A DNA stretch of 29,056 nucleotides, from IMG/VR virus record IMGVR_UViG_3300027741_000206, positions 1-29,056 of that record; one strand, 5' to 3'. Shown piece by piece: positions 29,037 through 29,056 of the stretch; within the stretch, counting starts at the first letter, position 1, and each line of letters opens with the position of its first letter. This DNA comes from a virus. A program made the position numbers and the translations under genes. The notes under the pieces are model-generated. The model did no database searches, had not been told where the DNA came from, and saw only the letters and a program-made list of their open reading frames with translations.

Positions 29037-29056
29037 TTGAATTGTTTAGACCTACC
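29033..29056 (+). CDS. 62: Start of clamp loader small subunit, gp62-like (cut by window end)
   Basis: Only eight codons are visible (M-I-E-L-F-R-P-T). The ATG overlaps the gene 44 stop by 4 bases, the usual coupling of 44 and 62 in T4-like phages. Identity rests on position only. Confidence 0.6.

Noticed and set aside
1-29056. tRNA genes, CRISPR arrays, insertion sequences, attachment sites
   Set aside because: I looked in all gaps and found no cloverleaf, spaced repeats, transposase or att-like duplication; the gaps are too short for most of these.

Overview
The window is a contiguous piece of a T4-like myovirus genome. It is AT-rich, every gene I accept is on the plus strand, and coding density is close to 100%. 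No intergenic gap exceeds about 140 bases. Gene order and protein motifs match the T4 core: terminase large subunit (17), tail sheath (18), tail tube (19), portal (20), prohead core (67 and a 68-like gene), prohead protease (21), scaffold (22), major capsid (23), then uvsY, uvsW, 55, 47, 46, and finally 45, 44 and the first codons of 62. The shortened gene 23, the large gene 22, and the peptide deformylase, CobS-like ATPase, glycosyltransferase and Sm-like genes resemble the marine branch of T4-like phages (cyanophages, pelagiphages and relatives). I see no photosynthesis gene here, so I cannot name the host.

Layout. Bases 1-10683 are the late virion block, punctuated by T4-type late promoters (TATAAATA or close variants before 18, 19, 67 and 22) and by strong tetraloop terminators after 19 and 23. 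Bases 10742-14928 hold a second tail-tube-like gene, uvsY, an HNH homing endonuclease wedged between uvsY and uvsW, uvsW, an Sm-like gene and the late sigma factor gene 55. Bases 14914-20306 are a tightly coupled operon, 47-46-def-GNAT-methyltransferase. Each junction is a 4-base ATGA overlap and transcription starts at a sigma70-type promoter. Bases 20320-24500 contain three genes, each with its own TTGAC / TGT-TAyNNT promoter: a very large VWA protein with an HEXXH motif (CobT-like), a CobS/MoxR-like AAA+ ATPase, and a small winged-helix protein. Bases 24519-29056 hold a glycosyltransferase, a run of five small hairpins, a possible ParB-like protein, a dATP/dGTP pyrophosphohydrolase-like gene, the sliding clamp, a small protein with a twin-arginine signal and an internal 36-bp tandem duplication, and the clamp loader.

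How it fits together. The 45/44/62 clamp and loader, gp55, UvsY/UvsW and gp46/47 couple replication, recombination and late transcription as in T4. The late promoters in the window are what gp55 would read. The less understood accessory layer comprises the AAA+/VWA pair under matching promoter modules, the five-hairpin leader, two genes that may be made from leaderless mRNAs, the HNH insertion that now overlaps the uvsW start, and the twin-arginine gene inside the replisome operon.
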